Positions 42,701-54,700 of a stretch of 64,000 bases of DNA are shown here, piece after piece. The stretch is taken from the NCBI GenBank assembly GCA_038030265.1, contig CM075939.1, positions 22,921,253 to 22,985,252 of the forward strand, in the 5' to 3' direction. A program made the position numbers and the translations under genes. Position 1 is the stretch's first letter, and each line of letters starts with the position of its first letter. The notes under the pieces were generated by a model. It saw nothing but the letters and a program-made list of their open reading frames with translations. It was not told where the DNA came from and searched no databases. This DNA is from Corythucha ciliata (lineage: Eukaryota > Arthropoda > Insecta > Hemiptera > Tingidae).

Positions 42701-45700
42701 ACTAAATTAATGGTTGAATGTAAAAAGATCGCTGATTCGCTGCTGAAATGGAGAAAAACGCTAATTTGCGGCTAAATTAAAGAGATGATGCTCTCATTCG
42801 TAGATAAAATTGAGAGAGTGCCAATTCGCGATTTCTAGAGTTTACTTCGTGGCCAAAATTGAGGGAAAAAACAACATATTTTAACGTTGCGTAAAAATCA
42901 TATTCCTTGTTTGTTTAGAGACTGAGGGGCCTCACAGAGATTTCCATCCAGGCCCTGATAGGTGTAGTTTTGCCAGTGATTACATTACAAAAGGCCTGGA
43001 CCAAAAAACTAGTTTCTTTTTAATGTCTAAATAATCAATTTCAGTGGTTATTGAACTATTTTCGGCCAAGATCTTGTTCATTGGGGTAAGAAAAATCAGT
43101 AATTTTGTATCCCAGTGTTCGGAGTAATTTCCTGTTAAATTGCAACAAGTATCAATTTTCAGCGATGGTTTGGTCAACGTTATTTCAAAAAATGATGCAA
43201 ATTTTACACATGGGTTTACTATTCGTGAATGTAGCCAGATACGGCTTGAAATTAGGTACATGGAAATCGACACCCCACACCCCTATGTTCCCAAAACCTT
43301 CGAACATCCCCATTTTGGACCCGATTTTGGCCCATAAAAACCCAGGAAGTTAGTTGATCAAACTGATCAGCCGTTAGGACCAACTATAGGTCCCAAATCG
43401 AGTCTACGTGCAAAAGAACGAGTTTTTTCGAGCGATCGTTGGGCAAGATATGGCTTGGACGGCGTAAGGTGTACGGCGGACGGATATTCAAGAAATCGAG
43501 TGTAGACATGTTAAAACGTTCACAGAAAAAGTTTGAGGATGGGTTGTAAAAGTTTTTTCCAAACCGAAAACATAGGTGTACTATTCAGAATGAATAATAA
43601 ACCAAAACCTAATTTCGTTTAACTGTACCAAATTTGACACGTTCGCAACCAAATTTCACGGATTTTTAAAAATTTAGTACCCCAATGTCGCTGATTTTCA
43701 CTCTTTCAAAACCAGAATTTCGTGGTTCTAGCTTTTACTGAAAAACATTTTGCCGGTTTGGGTACTTCGTTAATTAATTGGCTTAATAATTTGGAAGAAT
43801 TTGGGAAAATAGTTAAGCTCTTTCAGAAACTGCATTACCGGATTTGTCTCATTCCAAATCCATATTTTTTTCGTCATTTTGGGTCTTGTAAATCCAACGT
43901 TTTACGGATTTTCACTCTTTTAAAACTTAATTTCGCGGATTTTCCTTATAGTCCAGTCAAATTAGAATTTAATCTTGCAAATCATCTTGGCCGAAAAATA
44001 GTGATTTTGAAATTGTCATACAAGTAGGGGGGAGGGGGCTTGAAAAGTTGGTAGTGACGCAGGGATGAATGTTGACGGCAAGAAATGAAGCTCACCGGAC
44101 ATGTTTTGGTCGGAAACGGGCGATTTTAAAACTTTCAACCATTATAGGAAAAATTGTTCGAGAGGCTGTAGCGCCCTCCATATTTAGTTCGAGAGATAGC
44201 GACAGTCCCATTCAACCGGAAGAACATAGTCACTAGAGGTGTGCAAAATGAAGGCATTTGACCCCCTATTTACGAGTCCGGAAGTCTGCCATGCTGTATC
44301 TGGGGCCTAAGGATTTTATAGCTAATTAAAGTCCTTAATTTAGGACATGAATTTAACCAGAAGGACATAGTCCAGAAACTAGTCCAATTCGAAAGGTTTT
44401 ATGGAGCTGATTACGAATATGACCGTGGCTCCTGGTACCTTTGTGGCTCACCATACTCTCCCCCAGGCAAGACGATCATATTCGTAATCATCAGCTCTAT
44501 TAAACCTTTCGAATGAGACTAGTTTCACGACTATATTCTTCCAGTAAATCATTTTCCCTCTGTGCAGTTTGACGGGTCACTGAGGGCAAGTGCCCCACGC
44601 AGACGCCGGCAGACGATCATTTTCGTATTCAGCCACATGAAACGTGTCGCAAAAGACCATTTTCCGGACTTAGTTCTTCCGGTTAATTAATATCCCTGAT
44701 TTAAGGAGTTTACTGGCCACCGAGGGCGAATGCTCCAGGCTGACGCCTCCAGACGATTATATTTGTAATCATCTCCATGAATTCTCTAGATTAGGACCAG
44801 TTTCAGGACTATGTTCTTTCGGTTAATTACAATTTTCCAAATTTCGGGAGTTTAGCGAGCCACAAAGGGCTAATGCCCCAGGCAGACGGCGGCCGACGAT
44901 CATATTTGTAATCAGCTCCATAAAACCTTTCGAATGAGACTAGTTTCAGAACTATGTTTTTCTGGTTAAATTCATGTCCCAAATTAAGGACTTTAATTAG
45001 CTATAAAATCCTTAGGCCCCAGATACAGCACGGCAGACTTCCGGACTCGTATATAGGGGGTCAAATGCCATCATTTTGCATACCTTTCGTGACTATGTTC
45101 TTCCGGTTGAATGGGACTGTCGCCAGCTCTCGGTCTAATTGGTCGTAGGAAAATACTTCGAATACAAAAGATGTGGGAAATTTAATGCCCTATATGGGTT
45201 GTGCGGGATAATTTCCTATAAAACTGATGGTTTTAGCGATATTTAGGAAAAACTAAAAAAAGTGCCGATAAATTGTGGTTTTCGGGCTGGCAAAAGTTGT
45301 GCCGAGCGTTTTGGAATATACATTTTTTTTCTCGAACGCTCCTTACCTATATACAGGGTGTAACGGGAAAACGGGGCATAATTGAAATGGGTGATTCTTG
45401 AATGAGGGGTGATTCTTGAAATGGGTGGGTCAAAAATGACTATATGGACCATGGTCCGATTATTGACCGTTTCCGAGAAAATCGCAGTTTTCCTGACTGT
45501 CAATGCATCAGGCGTTTTTTTTCGAAAATCGGTCGATATCTTAGCAACCATTAACCCTGGGGAAATTTATAGGACACCGTTGGAAAAAGCACAAAATTTC
45601 CTTTCAGATGATCGTAAAGTTGGGGTAGGTCGTGAAATTTGGACGCCCTTAACTCTCAGCTGAATAGCCGCTTCCTTGAAATACAACCCACAAACGTTCA

Positions 45701-48700
45701 ATTTTATTGTACAACCCCTATTATTGCGCAATATTATTGTACGTGTATGGGCCGCTTTAAAGTTTGGACTTTGCCCTGAGGATGCCTAGTGCCGTACCGA
45801 AAAGAGTAGGCTGTGACTTTAGTAAAATAATTGAGGACCTCGACGGGTGTTTGGCTTTTTCTTCATATACAGGGTGCGGCAGATAATGTGGACCACCCAT
45901 TTTTCTCCGCTATTATTGATGATATTGGAATGGTGCTCGGAGTTATGTCCCCTTGATCTTAGGTGAGGATTTCATATCTGTAGCCCAAAAATTTTTATTG
46001 AGCCCCGGTAGGGCCCAAATTTGACCTAACTTTATGAAATATTTCATAAAATGGGTGGTCCACATTATCTGCCGCACCCCGTATAGGTATTTGTTTATGA
46101 AAATTCAATCTCATTCAATCCCCAATTTCGTGGATTATTCACAATAAAAGAACATTCTCGTGGGTCTGGCTCACTGAAACCCCGGGTTACACTCGTCGAA
46201 GAACCATTTTCGCGAGCTCACTCAATTTTGCGGGTTTTGGCAAGCTGCAAAAATCAGTGTCGTGGTGTTGCCTCACTCAAAAACGTTAAAAATACGTGGA
46301 TGTTGCACTCTTGTAAATCATTTTCACTAATAAATCAATTCTGGAGATCACTTTAAAACACAAACAAAAATCGGGTGCCAGGAACCAGATTTTTTTGCTC
46401 CCACGAAACGCCAAACTCCCAAACCTGGCCTTTAAGGTGAGCCGAACCCGCAAACTTGCATTCTTTAAATCCTTCAGATTGGGGTTGAATGGTCCAAATC
46501 CGTGAAATTTTACCTTTGGGCGGCGAGACAAGCATCAGAATCCAGTTTTTTGAAGAGTCAAGCCCGCGAAATTGTTTGTTTGGTTTTTCCTCAATGAGTG
46601 GAACACAAGAACTGTTTTTTTTTTTGTTTGTTTTTAAGGAACGCGTAACATTTTTTTAAAGAGCCTGAGCCGCGAAATTAGTATCCTGAAAGGGTCTTCT
46701 TGTGAAAAGATGACTAAGGAAGACAAATCCTCCAAATTGGGGTTTATACGTGTGAAATCCTCAATGGAGAACTTGCATGAAATTATTTTATTTCTTTTTC
46801 GTTCTCAGTCGAGAGTAGTGCTAAAACAAAAGAGAATGGTGAAAACCGCAACTCAATAGGTGCAGGCAGCGATTTTTAATTGAATTTTAAAACATCCGTG
46901 AATTACCAGCTGATCGACTTAGACGAGGGTTGGAAATGTGACGTCACAACCAACCCCTCTCAGGCACGTTCATTGCTTCGCTGTTTTGCCTTGGTGTGCT
47001 GCGTTCCTATTTATTGTCCTATTTCGTCAGAAAAATTAAATTCACTAAAATGTTGTTTTCCTTGTTGCATCCAAACTGTGTACTCAGTTGAAGAGCATCT
47101 GAAACCAGCGTTCAGGTTCGGGTGCTTGTGATAAGCCTGTCAACTGTCAGAACACGCTAGCGGTTTCGACGTCACAAGGTCACTTCTGTCAAAGCCCCCT
47201 CCATCGCCAAACTTATTACTTTAAAAATTAATTAAAAATATTTCCCGCGCTATTAGTGCATTTCATTCTGAAAAATGCACTATTGGTCTCGTCGTGATGG
47301 TGGCAAACATGGGTCATGTCATGTTTTTTTCACGTTTCAGAGCCTCTAGAACACGAATTCAGTGGTCTCCGGAATTCATATATATATATATATATCTTTA
47401 TGGCCGTTTCCTTGTTAGCACGATAACTCTCGTAGAAATTAATTTAGCGGAACGCGCTTTGGCACAAAAATCAGTAGTCATAAGACACCGGTCGGTATTG
47501 CATTTGGGCCAAATCGGTCAAGGTGGAGGGGGGGAAATCGGGCTTGAAATCGTCAAAAAATCACTAAAAATCACCAGTTGATTCTAGAAGCATCATATTC
47601 GGTACGTATACTCCATGTTAGACTAGCCTTTGATTCCCATTTTAATTTTTTGAAAAAGTCAAGGGGGAGGGGGTGGTGCCCCCGGGGTGGAAGTAAGTGT
47701 GTGGTCTTGTTAGCACGATAACTCTCGTAGAAATTAATTTAGAAGAACGCGCTTTATCTAAAAAATCAGTAGTCATAAGATCCCGGTCGGTATTGCATTT
47801 GGGCCAAATCGGTCAAGGTGGAGGGGGGAAAATAGGGGTTGAAATGGTAAAAAAATCACTAAAAATCACCAGTTTATTCTAGAAGCATCATATTCGGTAC
47901 GTATACTCCATGTTAGACTAGCCTTTGATTCCCATTTTAATTTTTTGAAAAAGTCGAGGGGGAGGGGGTGGTGCCCCCGGGGTGGAAGTAAGTGTGTGGT
48001 CTTGTTAGCACGATAACTCTCGTAGAAATTAATTTAGCGGAACACGCTTTATCTAAAAAAATCGGTAGTCATAAGACACCGGTCGGTATTGCATTTGGGC
48101 CATACCGGTAAAGGAGGTGGGGGGAAAATACGGCTTGAAATGATCAAAAAATCACTACAAGTCACCAGTTGATTCTAGAAGCATCATATTCAGTACGTAT
48201 ACTCCATGTTAAAGTAGCCTTTGATTCCAATTTTAATTTTTTGAAAAAGTCGAGGGGGAGGGGATGATGTCCCCGGGGTGGAAGTAAGTGTGAGGCCTTG
48301 TTAGCACGATAACTCTCGTAGAAATTAATTTAGCGGAACGCGCTTTGGCACAAAAATCAGTAGTCATAAGGCCCCGGTCGGTATTGCATTTGGGCCAAAT
48401 CGGTCAAGGTGGAGGGGGGGGGGAAATAAGGGTTGAAATGGTAAACAAATCACCAGTTGATTCCAGAAGCATTATATTCGGTATGATGATTCCATTTTGA
48501 AATAGCCTTTGATTCCCATTAAGTTCAGCTTAAACAAACCCGGCAGCAAACAGTACGAGGGAGGGTCAAACATAAACGAAACAAATCATGGTCTCAACAT
48601 TACTACTTCTGGGACGGCTTAGGGTATCCGTATACAAAATGAAATGCACTCTTTCCGACCGCCAGCTGCCGGAGCGAATTTTTTTTTACTTTTTCCTACT

Positions 48701-51700
48701 CTTTTCTCAATAACTTCTATCAAAGAACGCCATGAGCGAATAAAAAAAATAGGCAAGTTCTCCATTATGCAAAGGACTTCCCGAAATTGGAAATTGGGCG
48801 TTTTGAATGAACTAAGCCCGCGATTTTGATTTTATTTTAATCATTCAAAATGGGACCGAAATTTGGTACAATTTGGCCTTTGGGCGAGACAATCTTCAAG
48901 CTTTGGCTTTTTGAAAGAGTCAAGCCAAGTGAAATGAATTGTTTTTCATTTCTAACGGGCGGAACACGAGAAATCGTTTTTTGTTTTGTAAGGGCCACAG
49001 TCACGAAATGGGTTCACTGAAATAGGCAAACCCAGGAGGAGGCAAACTCAGAATTTGACTTTTTAAAATAACCAAGCCCGCGAAGTCGATTTTTTTCGAG
49101 CAAAATTCGCGAACTTTTACTCTTGGAAGGAGCTAAATCAACCAATTGGGCTTTGAGTGAACCGTTTCTGGAAACTGTAGTTTTCTGCCGCAAAATTAGC
49201 AGTTTCTGGATCAACTAATCCGAATCTGAAGATGGGGGGGGGGGTTCTGCATTTTCACCTAATGATGAGGTTCATTGGTGGGGAATTTCGAATACCGGCC
49301 CAACCTTTTGTCCAAAGCTGCCTACGCCCTTGGTTGGAGCTTTGCTGTGGTTAGACCTTTTTCGTGGTTGAAGCTTAATTACTATGGCTAGAGCTTTAGT
49401 GTGGTTAGAGCTTTTTGTGGTAGGAACTTTGATGTGGTTGGAGCTATACTGCGGATTGGGGCTTTGCTGTGGTTTGGAGATCTGCTGTATAGCCTGTTTG
49501 TTGGCCTGTTTGTGGTTTGAAATATTAGGCACTATGATGCTAAAACCGTTTTTAGGGGGAGGGGTTTTTCTGGAAGGTCCCTATTGAGTTCCATCCCACG
49601 GACCCGAATATTCTCTCCACGGCCCTCCAGAACGCTTATGTGGTAGTCTGGGCGCACCTACGGTGCATATGGCAATAGTGGAGGAGGTCTGTCACTGGTC
49701 GATTAATCTGTGTACACCGTGCCCAAAAGGTTGGTAACCCCTGTTCTAGAATAATGCGTTGGATTAAGTTATGACGTGGGGATGGGGTGTAAATTTCAGC
49801 TTCGCCCCAGGGGTGCTCGCCCACCTCAGCCGCTGGATGGTGCGTCCGGTTGGGAACTTTAGAAGTTACGGGCATTCGAATAGAACGTTACTGTAAACAG
49901 ACTCAGAATTCCCTAAATAATTCAAGGCAAGTTCATTGATGGCGGTGGAGGTGGTGGCCTGGTGGCGTAAGTCGGAGACAAAATACTATTCAATATTTGT
50001 AAATTATATTCAAAGAATCACTAACGTGTTTCAAACTTCTTTTTGTTTATACTTTGGGAGATTCGTTTGGAGGTGGTGGTGCGAGTGATTCTTTGCAAGG
50101 CGGGAAACGAAGTATTCGATCCGGGGGTGCCAAATAAGCTTTTCATACTTTCGTAACAATTATTTCGGCCAATATGTTTTTCCCCATCATAAGAATCTGC
50201 TTGCAGGCCTGCGTTCCTCTATAGAAAAACCAAGCCAGGTCATTACGGAAACTTCCAGCTTGCATCATGTTAGCGTTGCATGGATCGACCACCGTTTTTA
50301 ATTCTGTGCTTCAGGTTTATTTCGTATTTCGTGTTGAACAGATCCGAGTGAGTTAATACCGTCGAATTGTTTTGAAATGTTCCCAGTCTGATCAGTAGCC
50401 GTCTAGTCGTAATGTCATTTAATTATCATTATCACAACTGGCGTGCCGGCTTTCGTTTCCCTTTTCCGCCTATTTTTTCTCCTCGTACTATGCACCTAAA
50501 AATCTTGATTGAACAGAACTTGTTTCTTTGTTTTTATTGCGGTGCTTTGTCAATGATGCTTTTCTCATTCCACGAGTTGTGCCAGGCCTTACCTATATAC
50601 AGGGTGTAACGGGAAAACGGGGCATAATTGAAATGGGTGATTCTTGAATGAGGGGTGATTCTTGAATGAGGGGTGATTCTTGAATGAGGGGTGATTCTTG
50701 AATGAGGGGTGATTCTTGAATGAGGGGTGATTCTTGAATGAGGGGTGATTCTTGAATGAGGGGTGATTCTTGAATGAGGGGTGATTCTTGAATGAGGGGT
50801 GATTCTTGAATGAGGGGTGATTCTTGAATGAGGGGTGATTCTTGAATGAGGGGTGATTCTTGAATGAGGGGTGATTCTTGAATGAGGGGTGATTCTTGAA
50901 TGAGGGGTGATTCTTGAAATGGGTGGGTCAAAAATGACTATATGGACCATGGTCCGATTATTGACCGTTTCCGAGAAAATCGCAGTTTTCCTGACTGTCA
51001 ATGCATCAGGCGTTTTTTTTCGAAAATCGGTCGGTATCTTAGCAACCATTAACCCTGGGGAAATTTATAGGACACCGTTGGAAAAAGCACAAAATTTCCT
51101 TTCAGATGATCGTAAAGTTGGGGTAGGTCGTGAAATTTGGACGCCCTTAACTCTCAGCTGAATAGCCGCTTCCTTGAAATACAACCCACAAACGTTCAAT
51201 TTTATTGTACAACCCCTATTATTGCGCAATATTATTGTACGTGTATGGGCCGCTTTAAAGTTTGGACTTTGCCCTGAGGATGCCTAGTGCCGTACCGAAA
51301 AGAGTAGGCTGTGACTTTAGTAAAATAATTGAGGACCTCGACGGGTGTTTGGCTTTTTCTTCATATACAGGGTGCGGCAGATAATGTGGACCACCCATTT
51401 TTCTCCGCTATTATTGATGATATTGGAATGGTGCTCGGAGTTATGTCCCCTTGATCTTAGGTGAGGATTTCATATCTGTAGCCCAAAAATTTTTATTGAG
51501 CCCCGGTAGGGCCCAAATTTGACCTAACTTTATGAAATATTTCATAAAATGGGTGGTCCACATTATCTGCCGCACCCCGTATAGGTATTTGTTTATGAAA
51601 ATTCAATCTCATTCAATCCCCAATTTCGTGGATTATTCACAATAAAAGAACATTCTCGTGGGTCTGGCTCACTGAAACCCCGGGTTACACTCGTCGAAGA

Positions 51701-54700
51701 ACCATTTTCGCGAGCTCACTCAATTTTGCGGGTTTTGGCAAGCTGCAAAAATCAGTGTCGTGGTGTTGCCTCACTCAAAAACGTTAAAAATACGTGGATG
51801 TTGCACTCTTGTAAATCATTTTCACTAATAAATCAATTCTGGAGATCACTTTAAAACACAAACAAAAATCGGGTGCCAGGAACCAGATTTTTTTGCTCCC
51901 ACGAAACGCCAAACTCCCAAACCTGGCCTTTAAGGTGAGCCGAACCCGCAAACTTGCATTCTTTAAATCCTTCAGATTGGGGTTGAATGGTCCAAATCCG
52001 TGAAATTTTACCTTTGGGCGGCGAGACAAGCATCAGAATCCAGTTTTTTGAAGAGTCAAGCCCGCGAAATTGTTTGTTTGGTTTTTCCTCAATGAGTGGA
52101 ACACAAGAACTGTTTTTTTTTTGTTTGTTTTCAAGGAACGCGTAACATTTTTTTAAAGAGCCTGAGCCGCGAAATTAGTATCCTGAAAGGGTCTTCTTGT
52201 GAAAAGATGACTAAGGAAGACAAATCCTCCAAATTGGGGTTTATACGTGTGAAATCCTCAATGGAGAACTTGCATGAAATTTATTTTATTTCTTTTTCGT
52301 TCTCAGTCGAGAGTAGTGCTAAAACAAAAGAGAATGGTGAAAACCGCAACTCAATAGGTGCAGGCAGCGATTTTTAATTGAATTTTAAAACATCCGTGAA
52401 TTACCAGCTGATCGACTTAGACGAGGGTTGGAAATGTGACGTCACAACCAACCCCTCTCAGGCACGTTCATTGCTTCGCTGTTTTGCCTTGGTGTGCTGC
52501 GTTCCTATTTATTGTCCTATTTCGTCAGAAAAATTAAATTCACTAAAATGTTGTTTTCCTTGTTGCATCCAAACTGTGTACTCAGTTGAAGAGCATCTGA
52601 AACCAGCGTTCAGGTTCGGGTGCTTGTGATAAGCCTGTCAACTGTCAGAACACGCTAGCGGTTTCGACGTCACAAGGTCACTTCTGTCAAAGCCCCCTCC
52701 ATCGCCAAACTTATTACTTTAAAAATTAATTAAAAATATTTCCCGCGCTATTTTTTTACTTTTTCCTACTCTTTTCTCAATAACTTCTATCAAAGAACGC
52801 CATGAGCGAATAAAAAAAAAAAAAAAAATAGGCAAGTTCTCCATTATGCAAAGGACTTCCCGAAATTGGAAATTGGGCGTTTTGAATGAACTAAGCCCGC
52901 GATTTTGATTTTATTTTAATCATTCAAAATGGGACCGGAATTTGGTACAATTTGGCCTTTGGGCGAGACAATCTTCAAGCTTTGGCTTTTTGAAAGAGTC
53001 AAGCCAAGTGAAATGAATTGTTTTTCATTTCTAACGGGCGGAACACGAGAAATCGTTTTTTTTTTTTGTAAGGGCCACAGTCACGAAATGGGTTCACTGA
53101 AATAGGCAAACCCAGGAGGAGGCAAACTCAGAATTTGACTTTTTAAAATAACCAAGCCCGCGAAGTCGATTTTTTTCGAGCAAAATTCGCGAACTTTTAC
53201 TCTTGGAAGGAGCTAAATCAACCAATTGGGCTTTGAGTGAACCGTTTCTGGAAACTGTAGTTTTCTGCCGCAAAATTAGCAGTTTCTGGATCAACTAATC
53301 TGAATCTGATGATGGGGGGGGGGGTTCTGCATTTTCACCTAATGATGAGGTTCATTGGTGGGGAATTTCGAATACCGGCCCAACCTTTTGTCCAAAGCTG
53401 CCTACGTTCTTGGTTGGAGCTTTGCTGTGGTTAGACCTTTTTCGTGGTTGAAGCTTAATTACTATGGCTAGAGCTTTAGTGTGGTTAGAGCTTTTTGTGG
53501 TAGGAACTTTGATGTGGTTGGAGCTATACTGCGGATTGGGGCTTTGCTGTGGTTTGGAGATCTGCTGTATAGCCTGTTTGTTGGCCTGTTTGTGGTTTGA
53601 AATATTAGGCACTATGATGCTAAAACCGTTTTTAGGGGGAGGGGTTTTTCTGGAAGGTCCCTATTGAGTTCCATCCCACGGACCCGAATATTCTCTCCAC
53701 GGCCCTATACCCTCACCAGAACGCTTATGTGGTAGTCTGGGCGCACCTACGGTGCATATGGCAATAGTGGAGGAGGTCTGTCACTGGTCGATTAATCTGT
53801 GTACACCGTGCCCAAAAGGTTGGTAACCCCTGTTCTAGAATAATGCGTTGGATTAGGTTATGACGTGGGGATGGGGTGTAAATTTCAGCTTCGCCCCAGG
53901 GGTGCTCGCCCACCTCAGCCGCTGGATGGTGCGTCCGGTTGGGAACTTTAGAAGTTACGTGCATTCGAATAGAACGTTACTGTAAACAGACTCAGAATTC
54001 CCTAAATAATTCAAGGCAAGTTCATTGATGGCGGTGGAGGTGGTGGCCTGGTGGCGTAAGTCGGAGACAAAATACTATTCAATATTTGTAAATTATATTC
54101 AAAGAATCACTAACGTGTTTCAAACTTCTTTTTGTTTATACTTTGGGAGATTCGTTTGGAGGTGGTGGTGCGAGTGATTCTTTGCAAGGCGGGAAACGAA
54201 GTATTCGATCCGGGGGTGCCAAATAAGCTTTTCATACTTTCGTAACAATTATTTCGGCCAATATGTTTTTCCCCATCATAAGAATCTGCTTGCAGGCCTG
54301 CGTTCCTCTATAGAAAAACCAAGCCAGGTCATTACGGAAACTTCCAGCTTGCATCATGTTAGCGTTGCATGGATCGACCACCGTTTTTAATTCTGTGCTT
54401 CAGGTTTATTTCGTATTTCGTGTTGAACAGATCCGAGTGAGTTAATACCGTCGAATTGTTTTGAAATGTTCCCAGTCTGATCAGTAGCCGTCTAGTCGTA
54501 ATGTCATTTAATTATCATTATCACTACTGGCGTGCCGGCTTTCGTTTCCCTTTTCCGCCTATTTTTTCTCCTCTTACTATGCACCTAAAAATCTTGATAG
54601 AACAGAACTTGTTTCTTTGTTTTTATTGCGGTGCTTTGTCAATGATGCTTTTCTCATTCCACGAGTTGTGCCAGGCCTTACCAACTTGGTAAATAAAAAC

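Larger units (their letters stand above)
45341..54675. repeat. Tandem segmental duplication (5.25 kb + 4.09 kb)
   Basis: Copy 1 is 45341-50586 and copy 2 is 50587-54675. CCTTACC stands at both copy starts and directly after copy 2 (54676-54682), marking the breakpoints. The copies are nearly identical by eye except that copy 2 lacks about 1.43 kb (47254-48680 of copy 1), has 16 instead of 2 units of an 18-bp repeat, and carries small indels and substitutions (for example an insert near 53706). All open frames of one copy recur in the other; none looks like a gene. It is entirely inside UBR3 intron 1. Confidence 0.92.

Noticed and set aside
45409..45663. 84-codon frame present in both duplicated copies (also 50907-51161)
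   Set aside because: It lies in the arm of the CAGGGTGTAAC element. Conservation between copies only reflects the recent duplication.
50534..51049. 171- and 112-codon minus-strand frames with QESPLI / HSRITP repeats
   Set aside because: They are translations of the 18-bp minisatellite and flanking transposon end. The first copy of the duplicated region has a much shorter version, and nothing else suggests a protein.
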